A stretch of DNA of 61,538 nt from positions 1-61,538 of the forward strand of contig JALSMA010000018.1 in the NCBI GenBank assembly GCA_026988015.1, in the 5' to 3' direction. This DNA comes from Desulfobulbaceae bacterium (lineage in GTDB: Bacteria > Desulfobacterota > Desulfobulbia > Desulfobulbales > Desulfocapsaceae). Below the pieces are notes generated by a model that was not told where the DNA came from, did not search any database, and saw only the letters and a list, made by a program, of their open reading frames with translations. Position numbers and translations under genes: made by a program. Below, piece by piece: positions 27,888 through 36,034 of this stretch (the first letter of the stretch is position 1; the number at the start of each line of letters is the position of its first letter).

Positions 27888-28465
27888 GGGAGCATTCCTT
27901 CGTTGATCCAATCGGTTATAATTTCCTGGGACATGCGGCGGGCCAGGGCTGTAAGAGTTTTGAGTCTGCCTATGTGCATGAATTGTTGATATTCTTCTCC
28001 GCGACGTCTGTGGTAGGTTATCCAGAGGATCTCACCGGTTTTTCCATGATAGAGCAACAGAATGAGGGTGAGCTCAGTGTCCACAAAATTTCCACTGTCT
28101 CTCTGGTACATCTTTTGCACAATTCCTCCAACGAGCAGGTCTGAACGAAGGCGGCCTCCAATCATCTTTAACTGTTCCCGATTTGGAAGCAGGTTCGGGT
28201 ATAAAAGGAGCTGCTGATACATATTTCTGACATCCCCTTCCTGGAGGAGTTGAAATTGGCCGGAAGCGGCCAGTTCAGAATGGAATATCTTTGCGACCAT
28301 ATCCCCGCCCTGAAGATAATTAGATTCGTTCAGGAACGGGAGTATGGCAATTTTACAGGTTCCTTCAGCTGGAAGCGGTGCCAGTATCTTGGTCGCGGGG
28401 ACCTGTTTGCCACAGGCAGTCAGAAGGAGCAGAGTAATCAGCAGGTAGGAAAAAATATTTTTCAT
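27875..28465 (-). CDS. CsgG/TolB-N-like outer-membrane lipoprotein (small)
   Basis: 196 residues. Lipobox LLTAC (Cys18, Gly at +2) indicates an outer-membrane lipoprotein. The start of the mature domain (CKIAILPFLNES, then a MVAKIFHSELAASGQFQLLQEGDV stretch) is the fold pattern of CsgG, LpoB and related alpha/beta lipoproteins. It is shorter than CsgG (about 260), so a membrane-spanning strand region is not evident. It overlaps the isomerase start by 13 bases and follows the next protein by 3 bases. Together with the two genes upstream it may form the channel-like OscEFG-type set. Confidence 0.7.
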   Translation of the reverse strand: MKNIFSYLLITLLLLTACGKQVPATKILAPLPAEGTCKIAILPFLNESNYLQGGDMVAKIFHSELAASGQFQLLQEGDVRNMYQQLLLYPNLLPNREQLKMIGGRLRSDLLVGGIVQKMYQRDSGNFVDTELTLILLLYHGKTGEILWITYHRRRGEEYQQFMHIGRLKTLTALARRMSQEIITDWINEGMLPCPE

Positions 28466-28468
28466 ATC

Positions 28469-29944
28469 CTAGAACTCCTCCACCCATTCTGTTTCAATGC
28501 TGGTTTCAACTTCTTCGATCTCACCTTCCACCACCTCAAAGAGGTCGCGAATACGTTTTTTATATTGATTGCCAAGGATGTCTCTGGCGGTGAGCAGACA
28601 CTGAATTTTATCCCTTGAGTCATTGCTGAGGTCGAGTTCTATGGACGCAGGCAGCTCTGTGCCCTGTGCTAGTTTGAGAAGGCTTCCATCTTCCCTGAAA
28701 AATTTGGCCCACCAGAACATGAGAGGTGTTTCGGTGAAGTAATCAAGGTCAACTCTTATCTGTGCCTCCTCACGAGATATTTCAACGAATATCTCCGGCA
28801 ATTCAGGGAGGTACTGTACCAGGGCCTCGGTAAAGGATTCACGTTCAGCACGGTCCCAGACCCTGAAGGTGATCAGATATTCTCCCGGGTCTGCGGTTGT
28901 ACCGTAGGAGGTTTTGCCATTCCATGTAAGTCCTCGTGGGAGGTTACCGGCTTTTTCGATGAGAACAACGACATCTTCATCTTCATTGGTAACTGATATT
29001 GCCCAGCGGCTGATGGGTTCGGGTTTGAGAAGCTTGGGGATGATGCGCAGGTTTCTGCTGAAAAGTATATCCCCGTTCAATTCAGTTCCCAGCAGCGTCA
29101 GCCGGACACCGGGTTCTTCAGTGTCAATACTGTAGGTACCGATGACACTCTCTTTACTGATACCGGATGGCCAATGGGCAAAAAGATTTACAGTGTAGGT
29201 TCCTGGATTCTGACCAACTTTCCAGGAGGCACTGTACGAGAAATCATCTTCATCACCGCTTAGTGGATAATGCTGGTTGTCTACCTGAATTGAAAGTTCC
29301 GGCATGCTGCCTTGGTCATCGATGGATTTGTGGAGTTTAACTCTGCAGAAGATCTCTTCACCCGGTCGCAGATATTGGGGGGTTATGAAGACGGTGTCTA
29401 TGTTGAGGTTGGTCGCAGACTTCACTGCAGTAGTTTTAGAAATGGGCATGCTGGCAAACAGCTGGTCGAAAAACGGAGCGTACAAATCCTCAAGAGTGTG
29501 TGGATCATTGAGACCTAAGAGGTTGATCTGGTCAGCATAGCTGAGGTTTGCCGTCTGGCTCCAGATAATTTCCGAGTTTTCGGCCCTGCTGAGCTGAAGG
29601 GTGAGGCAGAGAATAGGCAGTTCACCTGTGTTGACCTGGAAGAGGGTTCCCTGAAGGACAAGGTCAGCCTGTAATTCCTTGTGAACAAGCGATGCCTGGT
29701 AGCTTGTCAGCTTGCCAAGTTGTCGAATCCGGTTGCGGACTAGAAAGCGCATGACCTCTTCAGCAGGAATGAGAGTTTTGCCACGATTCGTGAGTTCCAG
29801 GCGCACCCGTTCCGTCACAGGATTGTTTATGCCGTTGCTATCTCGAGTGAGGTCGAGTAGTGGGATGAAGGCAATGGTCTGGGCCCATGCGGTCCCGATG
29901 GACAGCATGATACTGAGCAGCAGGGTCAGGTGCAGTCGGAACAT
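28469..29944 (-). CDS. Periplasmic protein with CsgG/TolB-N-like and Ig-like domains
   Basis: 491 residues from the ATG at 29944 (signal peptide MFRLHLTLLLSIML...AWAQ); the frame is open to 30007. An N-terminal domain (TIAFIPLLDLTRDSNGIN ... LVLQGTLFQVNTGELPILCLTLQL) resembles the TolB-N/CsgG-type fold. The C-terminal two thirds are beta-rich Ig-like repeats, including DPGEYLITFRVWDRAER, seen in periplasmic gliding or secretion proteins. It ends 3 bases before the small lipoprotein start. Candidate periplasmic adaptor of the export channel. No exact family name. Confidence 0.68.
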   Translation of the reverse strand: MFRLHLTLLLSIMLSIGTAWAQTIAFIPLLDLTRDSNGINNPVTERVRLELTNRGKTLIPAEEVMRFLVRNRIRQLGKLTSYQASLVHKELQADLVLQGTLFQVNTGELPILCLTLQLSRAENSEIIWSQTANLSYADQINLLGLNDPHTLEDLYAPFFDQLFASMPISKTTAVKSATNLNIDTVFITPQYLRPGEEIFCRVKLHKSIDDQGSMPELSIQVDNQHYPLSGDEDDFSYSASWKVGQNPGTYTVNLFAHWPSGISKESVIGTYSIDTEEPGVRLTLLGTELNGDILFSRNLRIIPKLLKPEPISRWAISVTNEDEDVVVLIEKAGNLPRGLTWNGKTSYGTTADPGEYLITFRVWDRAERESFTEALVQYLPELPEIFVEISREEAQIRVDLDYFTETPLMFWWAKFFREDGSLLKLAQGTELPASIELDLSNDSRDKIQCLLTARDILGNQYKKRIRDLFEVVEGEIEEVETSIETEWVEEF

Positions 29945-30003
29945 GGTGGATCTGTGCCGTGAGCGGAAGAAAGACCACATGCTATGTGTTAGTACCGGAT
30001 GTA

Positions 30004-30588
30004 TCACTCAACTCCCTTGGGTATGGTTATGAGTATGTTGTCCAGCAGATGTACTGTGATCTGAAAAGCATCCATGGGGTCAAGGCCAAAGAGACGATCG
30101 GTGAGGGAGTAGCCGTTCAAAGTGTCGCTTGCCCGCCACAGGATGAGGGCAGATTCGCCGTCAAGGAGCTGAAGGCTGACAGAAATTTCAGGGTAGCTGA
30201 AGGAGCCCTGCCGATTTTCCCCAATGTTGTTTACTGTACCAAGGATTAAGCCCTGGACATTGAGCCGTTGAGAGAGCTGCTTGACTATGGGGATATCCAG
30301 GGGACTGTTTCTGTCGATTCCCATCTCCTGCAGGGCATTGTCGACAACCCCCTTATCCACCACATCAAAGATTCCTTTTGCCATGATTTGAGTTGCGGTA
30401 ATGTCACGGATACGGTCTGCTGCAAACTCATCCTTGGTATTGTTCTCAAATGGCAGGATGGCAACCCGTGTGATAAAATTCAGGTCAACTCCCTCCCGCA
30501 AAAAGGTCTGGGTTGAGGCATTTTGGCCACAGCCGTAGCTGGAAAGGAGGGTGACGGTCAGTAACAGGAGCAATGGTAGTTTTTTCAT
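30004..30588 (-). CDS. CsgG/TolB-N-like outer-membrane lipoprotein
   Basis: 194 residues. Lipobox SSYGC (Cys20, Gly at +2). The mature part has VAILPFENNTKDEFAADRI followed by a FDVVDKGVVDNAL segment and a GLILGTVNNIGE strand, the hallmark layout of CsgG/LpoB-type proteins. It lies 3 bases after the beta-barrel stop. CsgG itself secretes curli subunits through the outer membrane; whether this shorter protein can form a pore cannot be judged from sequence. Confidence 0.73.
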   Translation of the reverse strand: MKKLPLLLLLTVTLLSSYGCGQNASTQTFLREGVDLNFITRVAILPFENNTKDEFAADRIRDITATQIMAKGIFDVVDKGVVDNALQEMGIDRNSPLDIPIVKQLSQRLNVQGLILGTVNNIGENRQGSFSYPEISVSLQLLDGESALILWRASDTLNGYSLTDRLFGLDPMDAFQITVHLLDNILITIPKGVE

Positions 30589-30591
30589 AAT

Positions 30592-32778
30592 TTAAAACCT
30601 GCTTGTTAATCGGGCATTGATAAGCCAGGTATTTTCCTCCTGGCCGATGATATAACTTGCTATGGATTGCATCGTAAAAAATTCGCTTAAGTTCCAGCTC
30701 CAGTTGGCGTTCACCCCCTGCAGGATGTCATCTTCTATGGAGCTGATTCTGTGTCCTACGGTGAAGTTGGTCTTGGAGGTTCGAACTAATGAGAAATTAC
30801 TGTCAAGGAGAAGGCTCTGGTATCCAGACCAGGCCTCTCCGTATCCCTGGGAAGCATTGGCTTTTATTGAAACCAAGTCTGATGGACGCCAATTTATATT
30901 GAGGGTGGCCCTGCCACCAGATTCCTGGAGGTCTGTGATTTCGTTAAAACCAATACCTTCTGAGCCATGTTCTGCGATAAAGTCAACCAGCAGAGTGGGG
31001 CGCAATCTGGCGGTGAGCGTCCAGCGCAGGGAGAGCCCTTCTGAAGAACGGTCGAGCTCCTTGTTGGTGTTAAAGTTTGTGTTGAGCTCAAAGGTGGTGT
31101 CAAGATTTGGATAGAGAATCGCGGTGACGTTGAGATGGAAGGAATCGTTACTGGTCTGAGTCTTTCCGTCGGTGGTGTTTTCACTTCTGCTGATTCCCAC
31201 AGTAGTGTCAAGGGTGGGAAGGAAAATTGATTGGATATTTAGCGAATAGGAGCGCTGCCCGGTATCGGCAATGTCGCTGTTAGTTGTTGTGGTATCATTT
31301 ACAGTGAGTGAGGGGGCAAAGTATTGGTTGTACCACCACTGGATTCCGGCAGATTGAAAGATACGGGTTCTGTCATTTGAAGTATTGGATTGTGAATCAT
31401 CCCAGACCATGGAGTAGTTCAGGGTTGTTGAGGTGAAAGGAGTGTAGCGAAAGTTCATGTCAATCAAGGTCCTGGTGTAGTCCTGTTGTTCGATGTAACT
31501 GGCTCCTGTGGCACCTGTTCTCTGGTTTCTGTAGGCCTCCATTTCTGTTATCGGTATGGAAAGCGTCGTGGGCCAGGCCGTTGCCACAAGTTTTATGTAG
31601 AGTTTTTGAACAGTTGAGAAGTTTACATTGAATCGGAAGTTGTTCTGGTCATAACTTGTGGCCGGGTTCCTCTGATCGAGTTGCCAGTTTATCCCATCAT
31701 CACTGGAGTAGAGATCCCAGCGTAAGGCGCCTGTCTCATCTATCAGTATGGGGTCGATCTGTCCAGTGTAGACGTAGATTGTGTCCACTTCCTGAACATC
31801 TGTTTTGAGACCGATATTGGCCATTTCATGGAGGTTGATCGAAAAAACAGCACTGTTTCTGTTGCCATCAAGAAGGCCGGGTGCCGCAGGAAGAGCGCCG
31901 CTTGTGGGAACCGGATCCACACCGGCAAAAGCCTGACTGGCCTGGATGTTGATCAGGGCACTGTTGCCGCTGCCGGGAGTGACTGTGAGGTCAGTGGTGC
32001 TTTGGGTCAGCTGTCCGGAGGCGTTGATCGAGAGTCGGTTTTCGAAAAAGGAGTCGCCGTAATCAACACGTCCGAAGTGTTTCAGTTCATCATAGCTTGT
32101 CCCTTCAACCCCATCCTCCCGTATCTGGCTATAGAGGCTGTAGTAGGTCTCAACGGTTTCTGATTCCCATTGGAGTATAAATTCAGACCATTGATTGCTG
32201 GCATTGGTCAGGGGGATCTTTTCGTTGTCCTTGAGCCATTTCTGGCCGAAAATGACACTTACGTCCGGCCAGAATTCGTAGTCCCAGTTTGAAGCCAGGA
32301 TGGTTTCCCAGCTCTGGTCAACCTGGTCAGGCTTGTCAGTGTTACTTGTTTCGTTAATGAGGCCGCTGATTTCGGTTAAAAAAAGATCGTTTTCGATCCG
32401 GAAGCTTCCTGCCGGGGAAACGGTCTTTCTGACAATGTTGCCGGTGGTGACGTTTTTTGAATAGCTGAAATTGGTGTCAAAGGAGATGGCTCGGGTAACC
32501 TGCGGACTCCACTGTATGCCATAGCGCTGGTTAAAGGCATTGGTGGCCTCAGTTTCGCTGGGGGTGACACTGCTGTACTGCCATGACCCATCCAGGGATA
32601 TGACTTCTGCCCTGACGTTGCCAGTGAAGCAAGGCAGGAAGAGACAACAGAGAAGAGCCCGGAGCGCTATGGCCCGTTTTGCAAAAAACGGTGGATGGGC
32701 TACTGTTACTGGCATTTTTTTTGTAATGGCTGTGGCAGCAAGGTTCATCCTTGTTAAGGAGTTGATTATCCTTCTCAT
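30592..32778 (-). CDS. Outer-membrane beta-barrel porin (OscG-like candidate)
   Basis: 728 residues. A signal segment is present near residues 38-57, though the true start could be a later Met (for example 32748, after AACAAGG). The body alternates polar and aromatic residues in short strands separated by Asn/Asp/Thr-rich loops. The protein ends ...LINARLTSRF with a terminal Phe, the classic barrel-assembly signal. Residues about 300-420 form a beta-sandwich-like insert (GINWQLDQ ... KLYIKLVATAW) resembling a discoidin domain. With the lipoproteins and multihaem proteins downstream it fits a porin-cytochrome or filament-export complex. Related barrels occur in omcS-companion clusters. Confidence 0.78.
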   Translation of the reverse strand: MRRIINSLTRMNLAATAITKKMPVTVAHPPFFAKRAIALRALLCCLFLPCFTGNVRAEVISLDGSWQYSSVTPSETEATNAFNQRYGIQWSPQVTRAISFDTNFSYSKNVTTGNIVRKTVSPAGSFRIENDLFLTEISGLINETSNTDKPDQVDQSWETILASNWDYEFWPDVSVIFGQKWLKDNEKIPLTNASNQWSEFILQWESETVETYYSLYSQIREDGVEGTSYDELKHFGRVDYGDSFFENRLSINASGQLTQSTTDLTVTPGSGNSALINIQASQAFAGVDPVPTSGALPAAPGLLDGNRNSAVFSINLHEMANIGLKTDVQEVDTIYVYTGQIDPILIDETGALRWDLYSSDDGINWQLDQRNPATSYDQNNFRFNVNFSTVQKLYIKLVATAWPTTLSIPITEMEAYRNQRTGATGASYIEQQDYTRTLIDMNFRYTPFTSTTLNYSMVWDDSQSNTSNDRTRIFQSAGIQWWYNQYFAPSLTVNDTTTTNSDIADTGQRSYSLNIQSIFLPTLDTTVGISRSENTTDGKTQTSNDSFHLNVTAILYPNLDTTFELNTNFNTNKELDRSSEGLSLRWTLTARLRPTLLVDFIAEHGSEGIGFNEITDLQESGGRATLNINWRPSDLVSIKANASQGYGEAWSGYQSLLLDSNFSLVRTSKTNFTVGHRISSIEDDILQGVNANWSWNLSEFFTMQSIASYIIGQEENTWLINARLTSRF

Positions 32779-32892
32779 TTTTCTACATATATAGGGAAGG
32801 TAGGATAATACAAAACCGGAGGATGGACAAGCAAAGAATCGTCATAAACTTGCAATATCTTAGGCGAATTGTAGTGAATAGTATAAAAAAAA

Positions 32893-32918
32893 CCCCCTGC
32901 TCAAAAATGAGGAGGGGG
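32893..32918 (-). terminator. Intrinsic terminator after OmcS-like paralogue C
   Basis: On the minus strand the stem CCCCCTCCTC / GAGCAGGGGG with an ATTTTT loop is followed by eight T residues (32885-32892). It lies 27 bases past the OmcS-like stop and before the barrel gene, so most transcripts should stop here, leaving OmcS-like C more abundant than its export genes. Confidence 0.85.
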
Positions 32919-32944
32919 TCTGTGCTACGTAAAAAAAGTGATAA

Positions 32945-34063
32945 TTACTTGGTGGTATGGCAAGTAAAGCATGCTCCAGTACCACTTACACCAGCATTTA
33001 CAACGCTGTAATCCCAACGTAACAGGTCATCATTTGGTGTGCCGTGAGCACGATGACAGGAAATACAGGTTACAATGGTGTCGTTTGAGAATGATACTGT
33101 ACTGACAACACCTAGCGTCATGTCAGAGCTAGCAACGGGAGCGGTCACCTGGTAATCATTGTTTACACCGCCATAGCTGTAATACTCTGCGGTGGTGTCA
33201 GCGATGCTGCCCATGTCAAAATCTGTTGGATGGCGAACCCAGGGGCTTGCGAAAACACCAGTTGTCGGGTTGGTCCCGCCCACATTTCCGGCACCGTTAT
33301 GAAAAGAATCGTGACACTGGGCGCAGAGTGAAGAAATTGATTGAGGATCTTCGTCATTTTCAGTGGATCTTGCAATGCCTTTGTACTGATTATGTTCAGT
33401 TGCAGTAGGTGTGAATTCCCAGTCCCAGTCTTCTATTCCAACAATTCCATCAAGGAAACGGTAACTTTTGGCAACAGTGGAGCCGTCGATTGTTGCATCA
33501 TTCGCATGATGCGAACCACTGATTGCGCCAAAGTCATTAGCAATTGTTTTGTCACCATGACATCCGTTTGTTCCGGCACAGGTAAGTTGAGGCAATACAG
33601 CCCCACCTGTATACCCTGGAGGAGTTGTGCCAAGTGTCCCATCTTGGGCTGAAAGACTATCCGTTGCAACATTGTGACCGGTGGAATCTAATGCTGTGCC
33701 GTTTGCTGCGACCCAGTAAAAGTTTCCGCCAGCCAATGTGTTTCCGGATAAGCCATCATTGGTATAGTCCGGGAGGGTGGTGCTGTTGACAAATGGAATG
33801 GTGAAGTTACCAGCAACTCTCTGCTGATTGGTTCCTGTATGACAGGCAACACAACCCTTCACCAGCAAGACCTCATTGGGTGCAGTCTGAGGGGCTCCGG
33901 TAGAATCTACGGCCATCGGAGCACCATCCTGACTGTTATGCATGGTATGACAAACAGCACACTGGCCTTCCACCTTTGCAGAAGCTGAAGCAGCCATCAA
34001 AAGAACACCAAGGCTGACACTGGCTAAAACTCCATACCTGTAGAGTTTTCGGTTAGATTTCAT
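32945..34063 (-). CDS. OmcS-like multihaem cytochrome (paralogue C), candidate nanowire subunit
   Basis: 372 residues with a signal peptide ending ASASA near residue 29 and a strong GGGAGG ribosome site. Six haem sites: CAVCH (35-39), CVACH, CAGTNGCH (CX5CH), CAQCH, CISCH and CFTCH ending four residues before the stop region. Shared landmarks: CHTMHNSQDGAPM, TGHN, SGSHH, CAQCHDSFHNG, RHPTDFDM, CISCHRAHG and LLRWDY. His42, the second His of CHTMH, matches the OmcS inter-subunit ligand. It is first in the minus arm, followed by its own terminator and then the barrel/CsgG-like/isomerase genes, so it is the most likely principal filament subunit. Confidence 0.88.
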   Translation of the reverse strand: MKSNRKLYRYGVLASVSLGVLLMAASASAKVEGQCAVCHTMHNSQDGAPMAVDSTGAPQTAPNEVLLVKGCVACHTGTNQQRVAGNFTIPFVNSTTLPDYTNDGLSGNTLAGGNFYWVAANGTALDSTGHNVATDSLSAQDGTLGTTPPGYTGGAVLPQLTCAGTNGCHGDKTIANDFGAISGSHHANDATIDGSTVAKSYRFLDGIVGIEDWDWEFTPTATEHNQYKGIARSTENDEDPQSISSLCAQCHDSFHNGAGNVGGTNPTTGVFASPWVRHPTDFDMGSIADTTAEYYSYGGVNNDYQVTAPVASSDMTLGVVSTVSFSNDTIVTCISCHRAHGTPNDDLLRWDYSVVNAGVSGTGACFTCHTTK

Positions 34064-34725
34064 TTTTTCCTCCCTTTAAATTTCCGTTCATTGTCTTCCA
34101 GGATTTGTCCTGTTGGCAATATAGTTAATTTCCTTCCCTTTGCTACAACTCTGCACGCCATCATATACCACAAGTTCCGTCCCTGCCACGTCGTGGTGAC
34201 GTGTGTGATTTAGATTTCTCTGTTACTGATAGTATAGGTTGGATTCAAGAAAAGAACAATGTGGCATTTTGTCGCAGAGATCTTGATATTGTTCATCGCC
34301 CCTTGCGCACTGGTTTTTTTTCTGCCGGGACAGCTCGGCCTGCGTAAAAGACTGGGGCAGGTGTGTGGGGTTGTGAGGTTCCATAATATATTTATATGTA
34401 AAGAAAAATAGTAAGGTTTCTCTTTGCAGGTGACTGAGTTGTATTTCACTTGTAATCGTTTTGATTAGCCTTCTTCTCGTCGCAGTGCCTTTTGTGACAG
34501 CTCTTTTTTCTCAAAAAATAAAATTGCTTTTTGAGCAGGGGTAAGTTGTGATATCGTTTCAGGAGAGTTTCGGGAATCTATTACGGTCAGCTGGAAAACA
34601 CAGGTGGCATCACTGGCGAATGCTCATGGGTTCCGGAGTACAAAACAATATTCCTGACCAGGTTAATTCACTAAACCATCAGAGATGAGGAAGTGCAGCT
34701 ACGAGCAACTTCAGGTGTGTAAGGT
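34064..34725. other. Divergent intergenic region between the cytochrome island and HD-GYP gene
   Basis: 662 bases without a supported gene. It must hold the promoter of the minus arm and that of the HD-GYP gene. A short palindrome CACGTC-GTGGT-GACGTG lies near 34186-34203. A stretch near 34608-34640 resembles the second-family repeat (GCGAATGCTCATGGGTTC). No promoter is called. Confidence 0.5.
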
Positions 34726-36000
34726 ATGGAAAAAGATATTCACAAACAACTTATCAAGAGGCTTGTTGCCGGTTGGCTCTGTCTCTCACTGCTCATAGGC
34801 GGCCTGGTTGCATTTGCAGAGTTTGAACGTATTGATCGGAAAGTATTGCAACTGGCTCAGGATGATTCCAGCTTGCTGGTGGCTGCCTATCGGGAGTATT
34901 TTAGGGATCCCGGCAAGGGAAAGGTTAGCGCTCTGCAGGGAATTTCCCGCACCATTGTCGGGCTGAAGAAGTTTGTGATGATTGAATTTTATGATCGTGG
35001 GAAGAATAAGATAACAAAGTACAGTCTCCCTCATATCCAGGATATAACCGACGCTCTGGAACAGGAACAGCACGACTTTCTGATGGGCGAGGAAGTCGAT
35101 TATATGAAAGTCATCCATGGCCGGAATATTTATCTGAAAATTGTTCTACCCATCAGTGCCGACAAGGGAGGAGCAGTAATTGGGTACTTTGAGGGGATTT
35201 ACCATGTTGCAGACAGGGATGTGGCCAGAATCATACGTGGAGTTGTCTGGTCCATCCTCCAGGTAGTTATTGTGATTTTCCTCACCACCTTGATTCTCTA
35301 TCCGGTGATTATTTCACTCAATAGAAATCTGTTAACCCTTTCCAAAGATCTTGCCAAGGCCAATATCGGTATGCTCAAGGTGCTTGGTGGTGCCATTGCC
35401 AAACGGGACAGTGATACCAACGCCCATAACTACAGAGTTACCATCTATGCCATTCGTCTGGCGGAGAAACTCGGCCTACCTGAAAAAGAGATCAGGGCCC
35501 TGGTTAAAGGGGCGTTTCTTCATGATATGGGAAAGATAGCAATCAGTGATACCATCTTACTGAAACCAGCAAAACTTACAGAGGATGAGTTCGCGGTGAT
35601 GCAGACCCATGTTTCTCATGGGGTGGATATTGTGAGGAATTACCAATGGCTGAATGATGCTGTGGCCGTGATTGCCAATCATCACGAAAAATACCGGGGG
35701 GATGGCTATTTGCAAGGGCTCGTCGGGGAGAAAATTCCACGCAATGCCAGGATTTTTGCCATTGTGGATGTCTTTGATGCCCTCACCTCAAAACGACCAT
35801 ACAAGGAGGCCTTTTCCTACGAAAAATCTGTGGCCATTCTCAAGGAATCCCGTGGCAGCCATTTTGACCCCCGGATCCTCGATGTTTTTTTGGGAATAGC
35901 CCCGGAACTCTACGAGCAGGCCCAGTGTTACGACAACGAAAAAGAGGCTGAGTTGAATAAGATCCTGGAGGAACTTGTCAGAAAATATTTTCCTGTCTGA
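34726..36000 (+). CDS. Membrane-bound HD-GYP cyclic di-GMP phosphodiesterase
   Basis: 424 residues. A membrane helix at about 12-30, an extracytoplasmic sensor region (about 31-165) and a second helix (about 168-192) precede the HD-GYP domain (about 215-400). The HD pair is His266-Asp267 in FLHDMGKI, and the second metal site is HHEKYRGDGY near 319-328. The GYP signature reads GYL, a single substitution. HD-GYP proteins hydrolyse cyclic di-GMP. It lies next to a nanowire locus, divergently from OmcS-like C, which makes a regulatory link possible. Confidence 0.83.
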   Translation: MEKDIHKQLIKRLVAGWLCLSLLIGGLVAFAEFERIDRKVLQLAQDDSSLLVAAYREYFRDPGKGKVSALQGISRTIVGLKKFVMIEFYDRGKNKITKYSLPHIQDITDALEQEQHDFLMGEEVDYMKVIHGRNIYLKIVLPISADKGGAVIGYFEGIYHVADRDVARIIRGVVWSILQVVIVIFLTTLILYPVIISLNRNLLTLSKDLAKANIGMLKVLGGAIAKRDSDTNAHNYRVTIYAIRLAEKLGLPEKEIRALVKGAFLHDMGKIAISDTILLKPAKLTEDEFAVMQTHVSHGVDIVRNYQWLNDAVAVIANHHEKYRGDGYLQGLVGEKIPRNARIFAIVDVFDALTSKRPYKEAFSYEKSVAILKESRGSHFDPRILDVFLGIAPELYEQAQCYDNEKEAELNKILEELVRKYFPV

Positions 36001-36034
36001 ACAGGGGCTCTGCTGTCCGTTATCCTGCGTTCTG

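Noticed and set aside
34255-34285. TGGCATTTTGTCGCA, resembling a sigma-54 promoter upstream of the minus arm
   Set aside because: The spacing between GG and GC is one base short, and the orientation faces the HD-GYP gene at a great distance.
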